Shown here: positions 7,693 to 17,888 of the stretch, one piece after another | How the letters are laid out: each line of letters starts with the position of its first letter | How positions within the stretch are numbered: position 1 is the stretch's first letter | Source: Reyranella massiliensis 521 | Lineage (GTDB): Bacteria; Pseudomonadota; Alphaproteobacteria; Reyranellales; Reyranellaceae | DNA: 48,045 nucleotides | Assembly (NCBI GenBank): GCA_945862125.1 | Contig: CAMAYC010000025.1 | Span: 1-48,045 of the forward strand | Direction: 5' to 3' | Position numbers and translations under genes: made by a program | Notes under the pieces: model-generated | The model's input: only the letters and a program-made list of their open reading frames with translations | Told to the model about the DNA's origin: nothing | Database searches by the model: none

Positions 7693-8009
7693 AGCTTCGG
7701 CAGCTCGGCCAGGATCGCCCGGTCGATCACCGTGAACAGGTAGGCGTCTGGTGCCAGCGTGCAGCCGCCGCGCACGAGATGGGCGAGCTGGGCGCCCAAT
7801 TCATTGTCGGGAATGACGACCCCGCGATAGGCAGCGGCATGGTTGGCGAGATAGGTCGCCAGCATCTTGCGCGGCTCCGGCGCCATGGCGTGCGCCTCCT
7901 TGCAGGTGATGTAGGCGGCCTGGTCGAAGTTGGTCGGCGCGACCTGGGCCTGGGCGGCCGTGGAGGCGAGAAGCAACGTGGCGGCGGCGAGGATGAACCT
8001 GGAGGTCAT
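7677..8009 (-). CDS. HdeA/HdeB-like small periplasmic protein
   Basis: A 110-residue secreted protein. The signal peptide is MTSRFILAAATLLLASTAAQA, cut before QVAP. The mature 89-residue chain has two cysteines, one in TCKEAHAM and one in RGGCTLAPDAY. This spacing is compatible with the single disulfide of the HdeA acid-stress chaperones, which it also resembles in size and helical character. HdeA/B bind unfolding periplasmic proteins at low pH; that function here is by family likeness only. It is the last gene of a minus-strand envelope operon, 15 bp after the glycine-zipper lipoprotein, with a GGAGAAG ribosome site. Confidence 0.65.
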   Translation of the reverse strand: MTSRFILAAATLLLASTAAQAQVAPTNFDQAAYITCKEAHAMAPEPRKMLATYLANHAAAYRGVVIPDNELGAQLAHLVRGGCTLAPDAYLFTVIDRAILAELPKLPKRK

Positions 8010-8024
8010 GAGGGCTTCTCCGCC

Positions 8025-8246
8025 TTACTTGCTGTTGCCGATGGCGGTGCCGCCGAGATAGCCGACCGCACCACCGATCAGGCCGGCGCCAACCACCGCG
8101 CCGAAACTGCCGCCGGTGGCCAGGCCAATGCCGGTGCCTGCCGCCGCGCCGACGATGGCGCCGGTCTGGCCGTCAGACAGGCTCTGGTTGCAGCCGCCCA
8201 GCATGCCGGCCACCACGAACAGTGCGAGGACCCTGGTCTTGATCAT
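8025..8246 (-). CDS. glycine-zipper lipoprotein
   Basis: A 73-residue envelope lipoprotein. A type II signal ends in the lipobox LGGC, so Cys19 should be lipidated. The mature part is dominated by GxxxG-type repeats (GAIVGAAAGTGIGLATGG and a second run to the C terminus), the glycine-zipper pattern of small outer-membrane-associated proteins such as the YMGG family. It starts behind a GGGGAGAGAG ribosome site, 22 bp from the DUF2950 gene. It probably inserts in or coats the outer membrane; no specific role is known. Confidence 0.85.
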   Translation of the reverse strand: MIKTRVLALFVVAGMLGGCNQSLSDGQTGAIVGAAAGTGIGLATGGSFGAVVGAGLIGGAVGYLGGTAIGNSK

Positions 8247-8268
8247 AACTCTCTCCCCAAATTGCCCC

Positions 8269-9183
8269 TCACGGGGGCGTCATATCGGCCTTCGTCCAGT
8301 CCTTGTCCGGATTGAAGGTGACGATGGCTGCCGCACGTTGCGCCGTCTCGGGCCCGAGGTCGCGCTGATAGACGTCGCCGCTCTGACTCACGATGAAGGT
8401 CATCACGCCGGTCTCGCCGTAGCGCACCGGCCAGGCGATGGCAGCGAAGCCGCCGATCATGCGGCCATTGACGATGTAATCGCGGGCGCCGCCCGGCGCC
8501 GCCGGGCCCTGAGCGTAGAGCAGGCGGAAATTGTAGCCGTAATGGCCGTCGGCCGTGCTGCTGCCGGCCTGCGCTTTGGCCACCGCCGGTCCCAGCGGGC
8601 TTTGCGGCTGGCCGGCCGGTGTCTCCCAGTAGAGACCGTCCTTCTTGCCGGGCGAACTCAACAGGCGGCGGGCATAGGCAGGCGCGCCGGTCTTCATCGG
8701 GTCGAGGGCGGCGTAGTCGCGCTGGGCATCGACGATGGCCAGCATGGTCTGGATGACGGCGAGTTCGTCGCGGCCGATCAGGCGGGCCTGCATCTCGTGG
8801 CGGCCGGCCTCGAGGTCGAAGCGCCACTCCGCCCCGTCCTTCACGATCGGGATGGGCAGCGTCCAGCCGGACTTGCCGGCCTCGATCACCGCCTTGGTGC
8901 CATCCGTGACGGTGACCTTGTGGCTCTCGTCCCAGGCCGCCAGATAGGCGGTGCGACGCCGGTCCCGCTCGCCCGCGTCGGCCGGCACGAAGTCGGCCCA
9001 GCGCGGGCCGAGCATGGCCGCCATCGCCTTCTCGTTCCTGGTCCGCACCGCATCCGTGAAGGCCGCTGCCGCCGCGTCGGCGGTCGGGAAGCCCTGCAGC
9101 TTCGGCTGCGCCATCGCCGTCGCCGCGAAGCCGGCCAGGAGAACGAGCGCCAGAAGGCCACGGCGCAGAAGTGATCCGCTCAT
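8269..9183 (-). CDS. DUF2950 family secreted protein
   Basis: A 304-residue exported protein. The signal peptide spans about 26 residues (LLALVLLAGFAATAMA-Q). The mature chain matches the DUF2950 layout: the opening KLQGFPTADAAAAAFTDAV, the middle LLSSPGKKDGLYWE, and the late block HYGYNFRLLYAQGPAAPGG followed by an IVNGRMIGGFAAIAWP region and GVMTFIVSQSGDVYQRDLG. The biochemical function of the family is unknown. Its ATG overlaps the TGA of the DUF3300 gene (ATGA), so the two are translationally coupled; this DUF3300-DUF2950 pairing recurs in proteobacteria and suggests a joint envelope role. Confidence 0.9.
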   Translation of the reverse strand: MSGSLLRRGLLALVLLAGFAATAMAQPKLQGFPTADAAAAAFTDAVRTRNEKAMAAMLGPRWADFVPADAGERDRRRTAYLAAWDESHKVTVTDGTKAVIEAGKSGWTLPIPIVKDGAEWRFDLEAGRHEMQARLIGRDELAVIQTMLAIVDAQRDYAALDPMKTGAPAYARRLLSSPGKKDGLYWETPAGQPQSPLGPAVAKAQAGSSTADGHYGYNFRLLYAQGPAAPGGARDYIVNGRMIGGFAAIAWPVRYGETGVMTFIVSQSGDVYQRDLGPETAQRAAAIVTFNPDKDWTKADMTPP

Positions 9184-10364
9184 CGCCGACCTCCGCGGCC
9201 GCCGCCGCCAAAATTGCGCCCGCCGCCGCTGTACGACCGGCCGCGATCGGCCTCGCGATTGACCTGCTGGCCACGATCGACGCCGTTGAAGGCGCCACCG
9301 CTGTGGCTCTCCGATGCCGCGCGCGTGCCGGCGCCCGTGCGCTCGCCGGCACCGGCGCCGGCCCGCTCGCCGCTGCCGGCGCGCTGCTCGGCATTGGTGC
9401 GGGCAGCACCGTCGCGCTGGCCGGCCTGGCCGCCGCGCAGCTCGTTCTGGAACTGCTGGCCGCGATACTGGTCGCGCTCCGCCGAACCCGGACGGTTCTG
9501 GCCGTACTTCTGCTGCAGCGCGGGGTCGCGATAGGGCACGCCGTCGCGATGCGCGGCGTCGTGCGACCAGGTGCCGTTGGCGTAGTGGCTGGCGTTGAAG
9601 TTGTTGGCGCTGATGCTGGTCGCGCGGTTGACGTTGACGTAGGTGTTGCCGCGGTTCCAGTTCCAGCCGCCGAACATGGCGGCGCCGGCGGCGACGCCCA
9701 GGCCAAACATCATGCCGGTCATCAACGCCGCGCCATAGTTGGGCGGCGGCGGATAATACGGTGGCGGATAGGCCGGGTAAGGCCACGGCCCGTAGGCCCA
9801 GGCCGGGTTGTAGTACGGCACGTAGATCGTTTCTGGGTTGGCCGGCTCGATCACGATCGTGCTGCCGCCACCCGATGCCGCCGCCTGCGTCGTGACCTTC
9901 TGCTGCGGCGTGGTCTTGAGATTGCCGGCCGCCGCGGCCTTGGCCCGCAGCCGCTGCACGGACTCGGCTACATCCTTCTGTTCGGCGATCATCGCGTCGC
10001 CGATCTTCTGGGTCCAGTCTAGCTGGTCGTTCATCATCTTGAGGGTCTGGGGGAAGGCGGTCAGGGACTTCACGCTGACGTCCCAGCTCTTGTCCTTGAC
10101 CGCAGCCACCGCCGCATCGCCCTTGAGGTTGGGATTGGCGGCCGACCAGCGCGCCGCCTCGACCACTTCCAGCGGATAGCCCGCGGCCATCAGCACCTGC
10201 GCCAGCAGGGAATCGGGATAGAGCGCGATCGGCGCCAGCATCTGGTCGAGCTGCTCCGCGGTGTAGGGTTTGGCGGCACTGGCGGTACTTTGGGCGTGCA
10301 GCGAGCGGAGGGGAGCAAGGGCCAGCAGGGCCGTCGACAATGCAAGGAGTTTGCGCCGTTCCAT
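9180..10364 (-). CDS. DUF3300 family envelope protein
   Basis: A 394-residue exported protein. The start at 10364 is placed at MERRKLLALS, giving a clean signal peptide ending SLHA-Q; the frame is open further upstream but that part is not signal-like. The DUF3300 core follows (YTAEQLDQMLAPIALYPDSL, WDVSVKSLTAFPQTL). Next are a Pro/Tyr-rich stretch (YGPWPYPAYPPPYYPPPP), a hydrophobic Gly/Ala/Met segment that may cross or insert in a membrane, and a long low-complexity Asn/Gln/Arg/Gly tail ending GGGGRGGRR. Function of the family is unknown. It heads an operon with DUF2950, a glycine-zipper lipoprotein and an HdeA-like protein, all exported. Confidence 0.9.
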   Translation of the reverse strand: MERRKLLALSTALLALAPLRSLHAQSTASAAKPYTAEQLDQMLAPIALYPDSLLAQVLMAAGYPLEVVEAARWSAANPNLKGDAAVAAVKDKSWDVSVKSLTAFPQTLKMMNDQLDWTQKIGDAMIAEQKDVAESVQRLRAKAAAAGNLKTTPQQKVTTQAAASGGGSTIVIEPANPETIYVPYYNPAWAYGPWPYPAYPPPYYPPPPNYGAALMTGMMFGLGVAAGAAMFGGWNWNRGNTYVNVNRATSISANNFNASHYANGTWSHDAAHRDGVPYRDPALQQKYGQNRPGSAERDQYRGQQFQNELRGGQAGQRDGAARTNAEQRAGSGERAGAGAGERTGAGTRAASESHSGGAFNGVDRGQQVNREADRGRSYSGGGRNFGGGGRGGRR

Positions 10365-10449
10365 GTGCTGCTTTTGCCTCTCGAACTCACGCCTGAATGC
10401 CGGGCGCAGACTACCTTTGAATGGCACTTCGCGTCCAGCGCGCGGCGAT

Positions 10450-12312
10450 TCACACGAGGCGATAAACCTGTTCCGGTTCCTCACGACCCTTGACGTGGCG
10501 CAGCTCGGGTGTGGGCAATTCCCCCAGCGCTTCCGGGTGCTTCATGGCGGCAATGGAATCGCCGCTGACCAGCACGATCACTTCATCGTTCTCGCGCATG
10601 AAGTCCTTGCCGAGCTGTTCCAGACGCTGCGCCACGTTCACCGTGTCGCCGACCACGGTGTAGTTGACCCGGCCCGGCGCACCGATGTTGCCGACCACGA
10701 CCGGACCCGAATGCACGCCGATGCGCAGGCGGACCGGCGCCTTGCCATCGGCGGCGCGTTGCCGGTTGTCCTCCCGGATCACGCGCGCCATCTCGAGCGC
10801 GGCATGGATCGCCTGGTCGGCGTGGTCTTCCATCTTGGAGAGGCCGCCCCACACCGCCATTACGCAGTCGCCGATGTATTTGTCGATCACGCCTTGGGTC
10901 TCTTCGATACAGGCGCCGAGCAATGCGAAATGATGGTTGAGCATATCGGCCGTCTCCTGCTCCTGCAGGTCCTCGGCCTGTGGCGTGAAGCCGACGATGT
11001 CGGTGAACATGACGGTCACGGTGCGCCGGCGCGAGACCACGGCGCTTTCGCCGAGCTCCATCAGCCGGAAGACGAGCCTGTGCGGCACATAGGCGCCGAA
11101 CCACTTCAGCGCGCCGCGCGCCTTGTCGAGGCTTTGGCCGGCATCGTCAATCTCGCGCAGCAGCGAGCGCTTGTGAAGAGGCTGTTCGAATTCCAGCCGC
11201 TCGATCGATTCGGCAGCCGAGGTGATGGTGCGAATCGACCGCGCCATGCTCAGGCCCATCAGCAAGGCCAGCACGATCGCAACGGCGAGAGTCGCCGCGC
11301 CGACAATGGCGCCATTGGTCAGCCGGTCGAGATCGCCGGTCGCTTCTTCAAGCGGGTAGTACTGGCCGACCAGCCACGGCTCGGGACCGTAACGCCGCAT
11401 CTCGCGGTAGACGAACACCCATTGCCGTCCCTCGGCGCGAATGATGCGGCCGAAGCCGCCGAGCGCCTTGTCGATCCGCGCCGAGCGCACCGGCGGATCC
11501 CAGAAGTTCGCGAGGACCGGATCGTCCACTTCCTTGATCGTCGGCAGCGGCTTCTCCTCGGAGAGATCGAGGCCGCGCGCATCGACGAGGCGGCGATGCG
11601 CCAGAACCTTGTCGCGTCCGACCAGAATGAAATAGCGGCCTTCGGTGCCCTGGCTGGCATCGCCGATCAGGTAGGACAGGTCGCCGACCGCGACGGTAGC
11701 GATCAGGCCGCCGATGAAGGCATTGTCGATGCGGCGCACCGGCGTCCGCACATTGATGAGCGGCTGCTTCAGAGCTTCGTTCCAGAACAGGGCCCCCCAG
11801 AAGGTGCCTTGCGCCGTCTGCAGTTCACGGAAGCGCTCAAGACCGCGCGGCTGGGTGGCAAGCGACTCCGTATCGCTGGTCACGTGCCCGTCGGCATGGC
11901 GCACGGCCCTGTGCAGCTGGAGGTCAAGCGTGGCGAAGGCCGCGGCGGAAATCGCCGGCACCCGCGCCATCATCACCGCCAGGGCCTCGCGTACGGCAAC
12001 AGGCGAATCGATGTCGATACGGCCGGCAGCAGCAAGGGCTGCGATCAGTTCGAGATGGTCGGCGACGGGATCGAGCCGGCTGCGGATCATTGCCACCTGG
12101 GCATCGACCACGCGCTCGGCGCGGTCGACCAGCAGCCGCTCGGCGGTACCCGTGGCGCCGGCCAGCACCGCGATGTAGGCGACGCCCGAAATCAGCGCCA
12201 GCGACACGAAAGCCAGCGCGAGTGCCGCGATCAGCGGCAGGCGCAACAGCCGGCGCGGCACGACCACGGCCGGTACCGCGGCCAAAGGGGAGGCGTCAGG
12301 AAGGTTGCTCAA
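10450..12312 (-). CDS. membrane-bound class III adenylate/guanylate cyclase
   Basis: A 620-residue sensor cyclase. Two transmembrane helices (about 27-51 and 334-354) bracket a roughly 280-residue periplasmic domain, probably Cache-like. A HAMP-like linker (about 355-405) leads to a C-terminal catalytic domain (about 430-615). Catalytic-domain residues visible: metal Asp438 in FTDIVGF, second metal Asp482 in YIGDCVMAVWG, then IGVHSGPVVVGNIG and the NYTVVGDTVNVAQRL signature with its transition-state Asn and Arg region. Conserved metal residues suggest an active enzyme, with cAMP the more likely product. The ligand is unknown. It is transcribed alone, 51 bp downstream of... the pckA stop lies on its upstream-facing side, and 85 bp separate its stop from the DUF3300 start. 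Confidence 0.9.
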   Translation of the reverse strand: MSNLPDASPLAAVPAVVVPRRLLRLPLIAALALAFVSLALISGVAYIAVLAGATGTAERLLVDRAERVVDAQVAMIRSRLDPVADHLELIAALAAAGRIDIDSPVAVREALAVMMARVPAISAAAFATLDLQLHRAVRHADGHVTSDTESLATQPRGLERFRELQTAQGTFWGALFWNEALKQPLINVRTPVRRIDNAFIGGLIATVAVGDLSYLIGDASQGTEGRYFILVGRDKVLAHRRLVDARGLDLSEEKPLPTIKEVDDPVLANFWDPPVRSARIDKALGGFGRIIRAEGRQWVFVYREMRRYGPEPWLVGQYYPLEEATGDLDRLTNGAIVGAATLAVAIVLALLMGLSMARSIRTITSAAESIERLEFEQPLHKRSLLREIDDAGQSLDKARGALKWFGAYVPHRLVFRLMELGESAVVSRRRTVTVMFTDIVGFTPQAEDLQEQETADMLNHHFALLGACIEETQGVIDKYIGDCVMAVWGGLSKMEDHADQAIHAALEMARVIREDNRQRAADGKAPVRLRIGVHSGPVVVGNIGAPGRVNYTVVGDTVNVAQRLEQLGKDFMRENDEVIVLVSGDSIAAMKHPEALGELPTPELRHVKGREEPEQVYRLV

Positions 12313-12363
12313 GCAGCGACATCATACGGCGTCCGCCGGGACAACACGACCCTCGCCGCAGGC

Positions 12364-13971
<1,608 letters not shown>

Positions 13972-14147
13972 GGAGTTTTCTCCTGATTTGTGCGGCTGAT
14001 CCTGAATGACGCCTATGCGCTACTGGTGTGGCCAAGGGGTGGCAAGGCCCTGCGACAGTTAGTTTCGAGGATCATGTGGATCAGCTACCGCAACTGCGAA
14101 GACCATCCCGCGTCGCGGAATCGGACGGCGGCCGGTCGGGCTGCTCT

Positions 14148-14867
14148 TCAGGTTGCTCGGGCGCGCACGACCAAGGCGACCAACTTTTTGCGCGCCTCAC
14201 CGGCGTCTGCGAGCGGGACGTCGAACGGCAGCCGCGCGACTTGCCCGGCCCGCCTCAGATCGATCCCCTCGGCATCGATGCCGGTCATGCGCCAGTCTCC
14301 GCCAGGCAGTCCCAGCAGCTTCTGGGCATAGAGCTGCAGGGCGTCGGCATGGTCCTCGTTCATGTGGCTGACGATACCGGCCTCGGAATCGGCCAGGCCG
14401 GGCGTCACGACGGGCAACAGTTCGGTCGCCTCCAACCAGCGGATCTTGCCGAAGCCCGCGACCAGATGGGCGCGTTCCGGCGCGACCCTGTAGAAGTGGA
14501 AATCCTTGAATCCGGCATACATCTCGGCATCCGGATGGCGGGCGAGAAAGCGCCGGGCGAGCCGCAAATCGGGGGTCCGCTCGATACGTCCGAGCAGGGT
14601 GACCCGGGCGCCGGTCAGCGGCTGGTCCAGACCGCCGGTGCCGTCGAACAGCAGCGAAACCCGGCTTTCGACCGCAATCGCCTTGGCGTGCTCGGCCAGG
14701 TCGCTCAGCAGCAGGATCGGCGACAGGTCGTGATCGACCGCGACCAGCACCAGCGAGGCGTAGGGCCAGGAAACGCCTCCTCCCGGGGCCTGTAGCGCGG
14801 TGGCGAGGGCAGCGCGATCGAGCCCGCGCAGCAAAGCGCGGGCGGCACGTGACATATCTTCAATCAT
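14148..14867 (-). CDS. HugZ-like FMN-binding split-barrel protein with DUF2470
   Basis: A 239-residue protein with a pyridoxamine-phosphate-oxidase-like split barrel (about residues 5-140; typical strands SWPYASLVLVAVD and RVSLLFDGTGGLDQPLTG). A C-terminal DUF2470 domain follows, with HMNEDHADALQLYAQ. This is the architecture of the HugZ/HutZ heme-utilisation family. Related proteins bind FMN or degrade heme; which applies here cannot be told. The start at 14867 (MIEDMS) is preferred over the longer frame to 14951; ATG 14852 is another option. It lies divergent to chvI, and both must be driven from the 120-bp gap 14868-14987. Confidence 0.85.
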   Translation of the reverse strand: MIEDMSRAARALLRGLDRAALATALQAPGGGVSWPYASLVLVAVDHDLSPILLLSDLAEHAKAIAVESRVSLLFDGTGGLDQPLTGARVTLLGRIERTPDLRLARRFLARHPDAEMYAGFKDFHFYRVAPERAHLVAGFGKIRWLEATELLPVVTPGLADSEAGIVSHMNEDHADALQLYAQKLLGLPGGDWRMTGIDAEGIDLRRAGQVARLPFDVPLADAGEARKKLVALVVRARAT

Positions 14868-14987
14868 TTCGGGGCAAAACAGCCTTAATTCAAGGATATC
14901 GAGAACCGATCGTGGCAGCGGCGGCGACGCTCCGGTCGTGTTACCATTCAACCACTATCCGCCGAGCCTGTCAGGAGAATCCACGCC

Positions 14988-15683
14988 GTGCGCAAGAACA
15001 TCGCCCTCGTCGACGACGACCGCAACATCCTCACCTCAGTGTCGATGCTGCTCGAAGCCGAGGGCTTCCAGATCAAGACCTACAATGACGGCGCGTCGGC
15101 TCTGGAAGGTCTCAACCAGGCGCCGCCCGACCTCGCGATCTTCGACATCAAGATGCCGCGGATGGACGGCATGGAGCTGCTGAACCGCATCCGCAAGACG
15201 CAGCACTTCCCGGTGATCTTCCTCACCTCCAAGGACGAGGAGATCGATGAGGTCCTTGGTCTGCGCATGGGCGCCGACGATTTCATCCGCAAGCCGTTCT
15301 CGCAGCGCCTGCTGCTCGAGCGCATTCGCGCCGTGCTGCGGCGCGCCGACGTCGGCACGGCCAAGGGCGAGACCGCCGCCGAGCGCGTCGTGCGCGGCGA
15401 GCTGGTGCTCGACCCGAGCCGTCACCAATGCACGTGGAAGGGCAAGGAAGTGCACCTGACGGTCACCGAATTCCTGCTCCTGAAATCGCTGGCCGAGCGG
15501 CCCGGCCACGTCAAGAACCGCGACCAGCTGATGGATGCCGCCTACGGCGAGACGATCTACGTCGACGACCGCACCATCGACAGCCACATCAAGCGCGTCC
15601 GCCGCAAGTTCCGCGAAGTCGACGGCGAGTTCGAGCAGATCGAAACGCTCTATGGCATTGGATACCGATACCGCGACGCCTGA
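14988..15683 (+). CDS. chvI: two-component response regulator ChvI
   Basis: A 231-residue OmpR-type regulator. The receiver domain has the acidic pocket (Asp9-Asp11 in LVDDDRN), phospho-acceptor Asp53 (IFDIKMP), switch residue T/S in FLTSKDEE and KPF lysine. The C-terminal winged helix ends [10 protein letters not shown]. The start is a GTG at 14988 behind AGGAG. The partner kinase ChvG overlaps its 3' end by 32 bp. In rhizobia and Caulobacter, ChvG-ChvI governs the response to acid and cell-envelope stress and influences central metabolism. The conserved linkage to hprK and pckA supports the orthology. Confidence 0.95.
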   Translation: MRKNIALVDDDRNILTSVSMLLEAEGFQIKTYNDGASALEGLNQAPPDLAIFDIKMPRMDGMELLNRIRKTQHFPVIFLTSKDEEIDEVLGLRMGADDFIRKPFSQRLLLERIRAVLRRADVGTAKGETAAERVVRGELVLDPSRHQCTWKGKEVHLTVTEFLLLKSLAERPGHVKNRDQLMDAAYGETIYVDDRTIDSHIKRVRRKFREVDGEFEQIETLYGIGYRYRDA

Positions 15684-17433
15684 ACCGGGCAGGCGCGAGG
15701 CTGCGCCACAAGCGTTCGGTTCGCGTTTGGCGGCGGCACTCGGCCGGCTGATGCCGGCCGGCCGGCGTGCGCGTGCCGCGTCGCCCTCGGCCGAATCGCC
15801 GTCGCTGCTGCGGCGCCGGCGTAGCAGCGAGCGCCGGTATTCGCCGCTCACGCGCCGCATCCTGTTGCTCAACATCGTACCGGTGGCCCTGCTGACGCTG
15901 GGTGCAGTCTATCTCAGCGACTACGAAGACGAGCTGATCGACGCCGAACTCGCATCGTTGCTGGTCCAGGGCGAGATGGTGGCGGCAGGCATCGGCGAGG
16001 TTGCCGTGGTGGGCGGCGAGGCCACGGTCAACCGGATGGACGCCGATGCCGCGCGTCAGCTCCTGACCCGCCTGGTGCGCCCGACCGGTGTGCGAGCCCG
16101 CCTGTTCAGCGAGACCGGCGACCTGCTGGGCGACTCGGATTTTCTGAGCGAGCTCGGCCGCATCCACAGCAGCCCGCTGCCGCCACCCGAGAGTTCCGCC
16201 ATTGCAGCGATTCCCTTGGGCGACCAGATCAGCGACTGGATCGCCCGGCAATTGTCGCGGGCTGACCGCTTCCCCGAATATGTGGAGCGCTCCGCGCCGA
16301 CAGTCCGCGATTACCCCGAGGCGGCGAGCGCGCTGCGCGGCTTCAATGCCTCGGCCGTGCGGATCGCCGGCGACGGCCGCCTTATCCTGAGCGCTGCAGT
16401 GCCGGTCCAGCGCTACAAGCAGGTCCTTGGGGCACTGATCCTCACCCGGGACAATCGCGCCATCGCCGCCTCGCTGCGGCAGGTCCGCTACGACATGCTG
16501 ACCATCGCCGCGGCGGCTCTCGGCATCACGGTGCTGCTCTCGCTCTACCTTGCCGGCACCATCACCCAGCCCATCGTGCGGCTGGCGCGCGCCGCCGACG
16601 AGGTGCGCCTCGCCCGCGAAAGCCGGCCGGAGATTCCGGATCTCGGCAAGCGCGGCGACGAGATCGGCGATCTGAACGACGCCCTGCGCTCGATGACCGA
16701 CGCGCTGTGGCAGCGCATCAACACCATCGAAAGCTTCGCCGCCGATGTGGCGCACGAACTCAAGAATCCTCTCACTTCCCTGCGTTCCGCCATCGAAATG
16801 GCGGCGCGCCAGGACCTCGACGCGGAACGCCGCGCCAAGCTCATGGCCATCGTCATGGACGACATCAACCGGCTGAACCGGCTGATTTCCGACATTTCCG
16901 ACGCCTCCCGACTCGACGCCGAATTGATGCGCGGCGAGGTAAAAACCGTCGACCTCCATGGCCTCCTGGCCGACATGGTGGGCCACTATGCCGTCAGCAC
17001 GGGACGTAAGGCCGGCGTCGACCTCGATTTCCGGGTCGCCGCCAACCCGCCTTTCGCCGCACACGGCCACGATGGCCGTTACGGCCAGGTGTTCCGTAAC
17101 GTCATCGACAATGCGCTGTCGTTCGGCCCGTCCGGTTCGCGGATCGTGATTGAGCTGAGCCGCGAGCCGCGCGGCGGTCCGTTCGTGGTCACGATCGACG
17201 ACGAGGGGCCTGGCATTCCCGAGGAGAATCTCGAATCGATCTTCGAGCGCTTCTACTCGGAGCGTCCGATCGAACACTTTGGCCAGCACTCCGGGCTCGG
17301 CCTCTCGATCTGCCGACAGATCATGGAGACCTACGGCGGCTCGATCGCAGCCACCAACCGCCGCGCACCGGACGGAAAGATACTGGGCGCCCGCTTCACC
17401 ATCCGCGTGCCTGCCGCCAACACCCGAAAATGA
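15652..17433 (+). CDS. chvG: sensor histidine kinase ChvG
   Basis: A 593-residue inner-membrane kinase. A long Arg/Ala-rich cytoplasmic N terminus (about 1-68) is followed by TM1 (about 70-88), a periplasmic sensor region of about 200 residues, TM2, and a HAMP domain ([17 protein letters not shown]). A dimerisation/phosphotransfer helix carries His368 ([14 protein letters not shown]), and an HATPase domain has [12 protein letters not shown] (N box), [19 protein letters not shown] (G1/F) and [10 protein letters not shown] (G2). The start at ATG 15652 lies inside chvI; TTG 15658 is an alternative. Its TGA overlaps the hprK ATG, so sensor and HPr kinase are coupled. Confidence 0.94.
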   Translation: MALDTDTATPEPGRREAAPQAFGSRLAAALGRLMPAGRRARAASPSAESPSLLRRRRSSERRYSPLTRRILLLNIVPVALLTLGAVYLSDYEDELIDAELASLLVQGEMVAAGIGEVAVVGGEATVNRMDADAARQLLTRLVRPTGVRARLFSETGDLLGDSDFLSELGRIHSSPLPPPESSAIAAIPLGDQISDWIARQLSRADRFPEYVERSAPTVRDYPEAASALRGFNASAVRIAGDGRLILSAAVPVQRYKQVLGALILTRDNRAIAASLRQVRYDMLTIAAAALGITVLLSLYLAGTITQPIVRLARAADEVRLARESRPEIPDLGKRGDEIGDLNDALRSMTDALWQRINTIESFAADVAHELKNPLTSLRSAIEMAARQDLDAERRAKLMAIVMDDINRLNRLISDISDASRLDAELMRGEVKTVDLHGLLADMVGHYAVSTGRKAGVDLDFRVAANPPFAAHGHDGRYGQVFRNVIDNALSFGPSGSRIVIELSREPRGGPFVVTIDDEGPGIPEENLESIFERFYSERPIEHFGQHSGLGLSICRQIMETYGGSIAATNRRAPDGKILGARFTIRVPAANTRK

Positions 17434-17888
17434 CGATACTCGTCCATGCGACCTGTGTGGCACTTCGACCTCCAGGAACATCGTCGGACCGAACCTGGCG
17501 CGCGGTGCTGCTGCGCGGGCCATCGGGCGCCGGCAAGTCCGATCTGGCGCTGCGCCTGATCGAGGCCGGCGGCCGTCTCGTGGCGGACGACCAGACCCGC
17601 CTCGCCCGGCGCGGACGCTCCCTGATCGCGACCGCACCGGCCACGCTCGCAGGCCTCCTCGAGGTACGCGGTGTCGGAATCGTGAAGCTCGCGCGAGGAC
17701 AGGTCCTGGCGCAGGCGCCGTTGACGCTGCTGGTCGATCTGATGCCGGCCAGCCGCATCGAGCGGTTGCCGGAGCCGGCCGGAGAGACCCTGTTGGATAT
17801 CGACCTGCCCGTGCTCGCGCTCGCGCCGTTCGAGGCTTCCGCCACCGCCAAGTTGCGTCTTGCCCTGGCACAAATCGAAGCCGCATGA
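17430..17888 (+). CDS. hprK: HPr kinase/phosphorylase, short alphaproteobacterial form
   Basis: A 152-residue protein holding only the C-terminal catalytic domain of HprK; the N-terminal domain of the Firmicute enzyme (about 310 aa) is absent, as is usual in Alphaproteobacteria. The P-loop is GPSGAGKSD (about 30-38), a conserved acidic segment is VADDQTRL, and the HprK signature reads EVRGVGIVKL. It phosphorylates (and may dephosphorylate) HPr on its regulatory serine. ATGA overlaps bind it to chvG upstream and rapZ downstream, linking envelope sensing to the PTS. Confidence 0.93.
   Translation: MTILVHATCVALRPPGTSSDRTWRAVLLRGPSGAGKSDLALRLIEAGGRLVADDQTRLARRGRSLIATAPATLAGLLEVRGVGIVKLARGQVLAQAPLTLLVDLMPASRIERLPEPAGETLLDIDLPVLALAPFEASATAKLRLALAQIEAA

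Noticed and set aside
9180-9700. Plus-strand Ala/Gly/Leu-rich frame opposite the DUF3300 tail as a membrane protein
   Set aside because: It mirrors the low-complexity Gly/Arg/Ala coding of the DUF3300 C terminus and lacks a start signal.
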